Positions 32,877 through 34,321 of a stretch of DNA of 34,321 nt are shown here, one piece after another. Made by a program: the position numbers and the translations under genes. The notes beneath the pieces were generated by a model that saw only the letters and a list, made by a program, of their open reading frames with translations, had not been told where the DNA came from and searched no databases. Within the stretch, counting starts at the first letter, position 1. Every line of letters starts with the position of its first letter. This stretch comes from a bacterium (lineage in GTDB: Bacteria; CG2-30-53-67): positions 1 through 34,321 of the forward strand of contig JAJRUP010000231.1 of assembly GCA_024277725.1 (NCBI GenBank). Direction: 5' to 3'.

Positions 32877-33032
32877 ATGGAAAAGAAACAGTTCAACTCA
32901 ACAATCAACGCAAATGTGTTAAAATCCCTCAAGATTCTTGCTGTCAAAAAGGACCAGAACATCAATCAGATCCTCGAAGAAGCCATCCGGGACCTCCTCA
33001 AGAAGTACGGCCAGAAGGTCGAGAAGTCATGA
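32877..33032 (+). CDS. Ribbon-helix-helix regulator, 51 aa
   Basis: Too short for the ORF track. The sequence KQFNSTINANVLKSLKILAV, then QNINQILEEAIRDLLKKYG, has the layout of a CopG/Arc-like fold: a short strand that pairs in the dimer, then two helices. The size is typical of phage and plasmid repressors of this class. It is divergent from the integrase operon, and the space between holds palindromic and CTAT-repeat motifs over both promoters, so it is the prime candidate repressor of integrase and of itself. It lacks a ribosome binding site and fits a leaderless mRNA. An antitoxin role is less likely because no toxin-like partner follows it. Confidence 0.75.
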   Translation: MEKKQFNSTINANVLKSLKILAVKKDQNINQILEEAIRDLLKKYGQKVEKS

Positions 33033-33081
33033 TAAGCCCGTCCTCCATGCTGTTCGGCGCAATGGCCAGCAACAAACTCAT
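32998..33081 (-). pseudogene. 27-codon ORF after the tape-measure gene, possibly a truncated tail gene
   Basis: ATG 33081 overlaps the stop of the tape-measure gene (ATGA), which is the usual way phage tail genes are joined. The reading frame stops after 27 codons, antisense to the end of the ribbon-helix-helix gene. It starts MSLLLAIAPNSMEDG and is otherwise unrecognised. It may be the stump of the next tail gene cut by a rearrangement, or chance. Confidence 0.3.
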
Positions 33082-34321
33082 ACCAGCCCCCGAATCGGAC
33101 CCCCTCGACGGAGGTCCTCATAAACCATTCGATATCCCGCCTTAGCCCCCATCTGAACGGCGGCGGCAATCCTCTGCTCCATCCCCGGGACGGCCCCCCT
33201 CGCGTCGACGGAGATGTTTTGCACAACGCCCCCCGCCCCATTCGGGACGATAGACCCCGAAGATCTCGGCACGAAAAGCTCAGGTCCTCTCTCTCCGACA
33301 AGATAAGTACTTCCGGCGGCAACAGGACCACCCGAGGCCCTGGCTCCGCCGAATATAGATGACAGGGCAGCTGTACCAATATTCAAGAGAGGCTTCGTCA
33401 CATGCTCCTGTACCTGTATTCTCAAAAGATCTTTTATGATAGAATCCGCAAGATCTCGGAAATTCCATTTCGCTGAGACCATCTGATCCGTAAACTCATC
33501 GCCCCATCCCCTGATTGCCGCTTCAAGCTCTTCAAAGCCCTTTTTCGGCTTTTCCGTCGCCGCCTTGAGATCTTCCCCGGCCTTCCTCGCCGCCCGGCCG
33601 TATGTTTCCAGAGAGATCGCTCCGGCGTCATAAAGCTTCTTTGCTTGAGAGAGTTTCAGGAGGTATTCTTCCTGAGGAGTCAAGAGCAATCTCCGGAGTG
33701 CTTCTCCCTGCTTCTTGAGCCGGTCAATTTCTTTTTTTGAAGGACGCCTTGGGGCGCTATTATCCCCATTAATATAATCATTCCAAGGCTTGTTCACTTT
33801 GGCGATGACAGCCTGCAGTTCTGCCTGTTTTCTCTGGAGATCTTTTTTGACCCGCTGAAATTCCGCTTCCCGATCTTCATCGGACTGCCAAAACTTCCAG
33901 TTAAATTTTCCGATTCCGGTGTGCAGCGACGACAACTCTTCTTTGAGGTCCTCGATATCCGTTTTCAGGTTTCTGATCCGCTCTGTATCGTTTGCTCCAT
34001 ACCCGAAAAACCGTCTCGCCCATGTAGCGGCCTTTTGGAACCCCTCTCCAATATCAATCAGCAATGGAGAAAGTATAGAAAGCGCCCGTGTCATATCTGC
34101 TTCAATGACCTCACGCATGATCGAAAGTTCATCTTTGGCCCGCTCGGCGTTACGGATTATGGATTCGTTGAGTACAATACCCAGTCTATGTGCCTGATCC
34201 TTAAATTCCTGAACACCAGCTTTGCCTTTTCTGAAGAGATTCACAAGGGCAGCCCCTTCAGAATCGAAGGCTTTAAATGCTATTCTCAACTGTTCTGACT
34301 TATCCTTTGTGTTGTGTATAA
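33078..34321 (-). CDS. Phage tail tape-measure protein, C-terminal part (partial)
   Basis: At least 413 residues are visible and the frame stays open to the right edge, so the N-terminus is missing; the TTG start in the track (34289) is not real evidence of a beginning. The visible part is helical with charged coiled coils (RNLKTDIEDLKEELSSL, KDLQRKQAELQAV). The end is typical of lambda-type tape-measure proteins: ASGGPV, YLVGERGPELFVPRSSG, then a Gly-rich segment. In this family the protein sets tail length and helps DNA entry. It converges with the ribbon-helix-helix gene, whose stop lies 45 bp away. Confidence 0.88.
   Translation of the reverse strand, partial: IHNTKDKSEQLRIAFKAFDSEGAALVNLFRKGKAGVQEFKDQAHRLGIVLNESIIRNAERAKDELSIMREVIEADMTRALSILSPLLIDIGEGFQKAATWARRFFGYGANDTERIRNLKTDIEDLKEELSSLHTGIGKFNWKFWQSDEDREAEFQRVKKDLQRKQAELQAVIAKVNKPWNDYINGDNSAPRRPSKKEIDRLKKQGEALRRLLLTPQEEYLLKLSQAKKLYDAGAISLETYGRAARKAGEDLKAATEKPKKGFEELEAAIRGWGDEFTDQMVSAKWNFRDLADSIIKDLLRIQVQEHVTKPLLNIGTAALSSIFGGARASGGPVAAGSTYLVGERGPELFVPRSSGSIVPNGAGGVVQNISVDARGAVPGMEQRIAAAVQMGAKAGYRMVYEDLRRGGPIRGLV

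Larger units (their letters stand above)
31165..34321. mobile_element. Integrated prophage or remnant (left end, incomplete)
   Basis: Starts at the tRNA-Leu 3' end and contains a tyrosine integrase, a coupled small gene, a divergent ribbon-helix-helix regulator and a tail tape-measure gene that continues out of the window. A 27-codon ORF overlaps the tape-measure stop where another tail gene would be expected, so the tail module may be truncated next to the regulator. Confidence 0.75.

Noticed and set aside
32877-33032. Toxin-antitoxin module
   Set aside because: The ribbon-helix-helix gene is not followed by a toxin-like ORF; the next gene is the convergent tape-measure gene.

Overview
The window looks like the chromosome of a Gram-negative bacterium of the Desulfobacterota (deltaproteobacterial) type. 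The grounds are the mix of families: a GAF-rich sensor kinase, an HD-GYP protein, a sigma-54 promoter, two FmdB zinc ribbons, a DtxR-FeoA fusion beside FeoB, a signal-peptide beta-barrel protein, and a large protein that I believe belongs to the deltaproteobacterial TIGR04442 family. The taxon is inferred from gene content, not proven.

Layout. Bases 1-930 hold no protein gene: a run of hairpins ending in an intrinsic terminator, a candidate sigma-70 promoter, a textbook sigma-54 promoter and one copy of a dispersed palindromic repeat. Next come a GAF/GGDEF/GAF/HD-GYP protein (+), a small minus-strand cluster (FmdB zinc ribbon plus two tiny ORFs) and a divergent LysR regulator. From 15313 down to 4736 a long minus-strand series reads galT, glgA, a three-GAF histidine kinase, two receiver-only response regulators, thiL, then (probably from its own promoter) galU and lon. 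It joins sugar-nucleotide/glycogen metabolism with a two-component relay and proteolysis. From 15617 the plus strand carries a DUF721 (DciA-like) gene, rpoH and hsp20. The minus strand then carries feoB and a DtxR-FeoA regulator. From 20770 the plus strand holds nadE, an FAD oxidoreductase, an outer-membrane barrel, a CorC/CNNM-type protein, a secreted single-HKD phospholipase D, the 615-aa TIGR04442-like protein, ssb and a membrane-anchored lytic transglycosylase. A second fmdB faces them.

At 31078 there is a tRNA-Leu(CAA). A tyrosine integrase ends 8 bp past its CCA, and beyond it lie a hypothetical gene coupled to the integrase, a divergent ribbon-helix-helix regulator and the 3' part of a phage tape-measure gene running off the right edge. 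This is one end of an integrated prophage or prophage remnant.

Two things stand out. First, a family of quasi-palindromic repeats (about 90-143 bp, plus half copies) sits in four intergenic places and also supplies the last codons and stop of glgA. Second, the integrase control region combines divergent promoters, CTAT-repeat/palindrome operator candidates, an apparently leaderless ribbon-helix-helix gene, and a 45-codon upstream ORF translated through a strong terminator hairpin. That is a plausible translation-dependent attenuation switch for integration. All readings are by eye; no searches were run.
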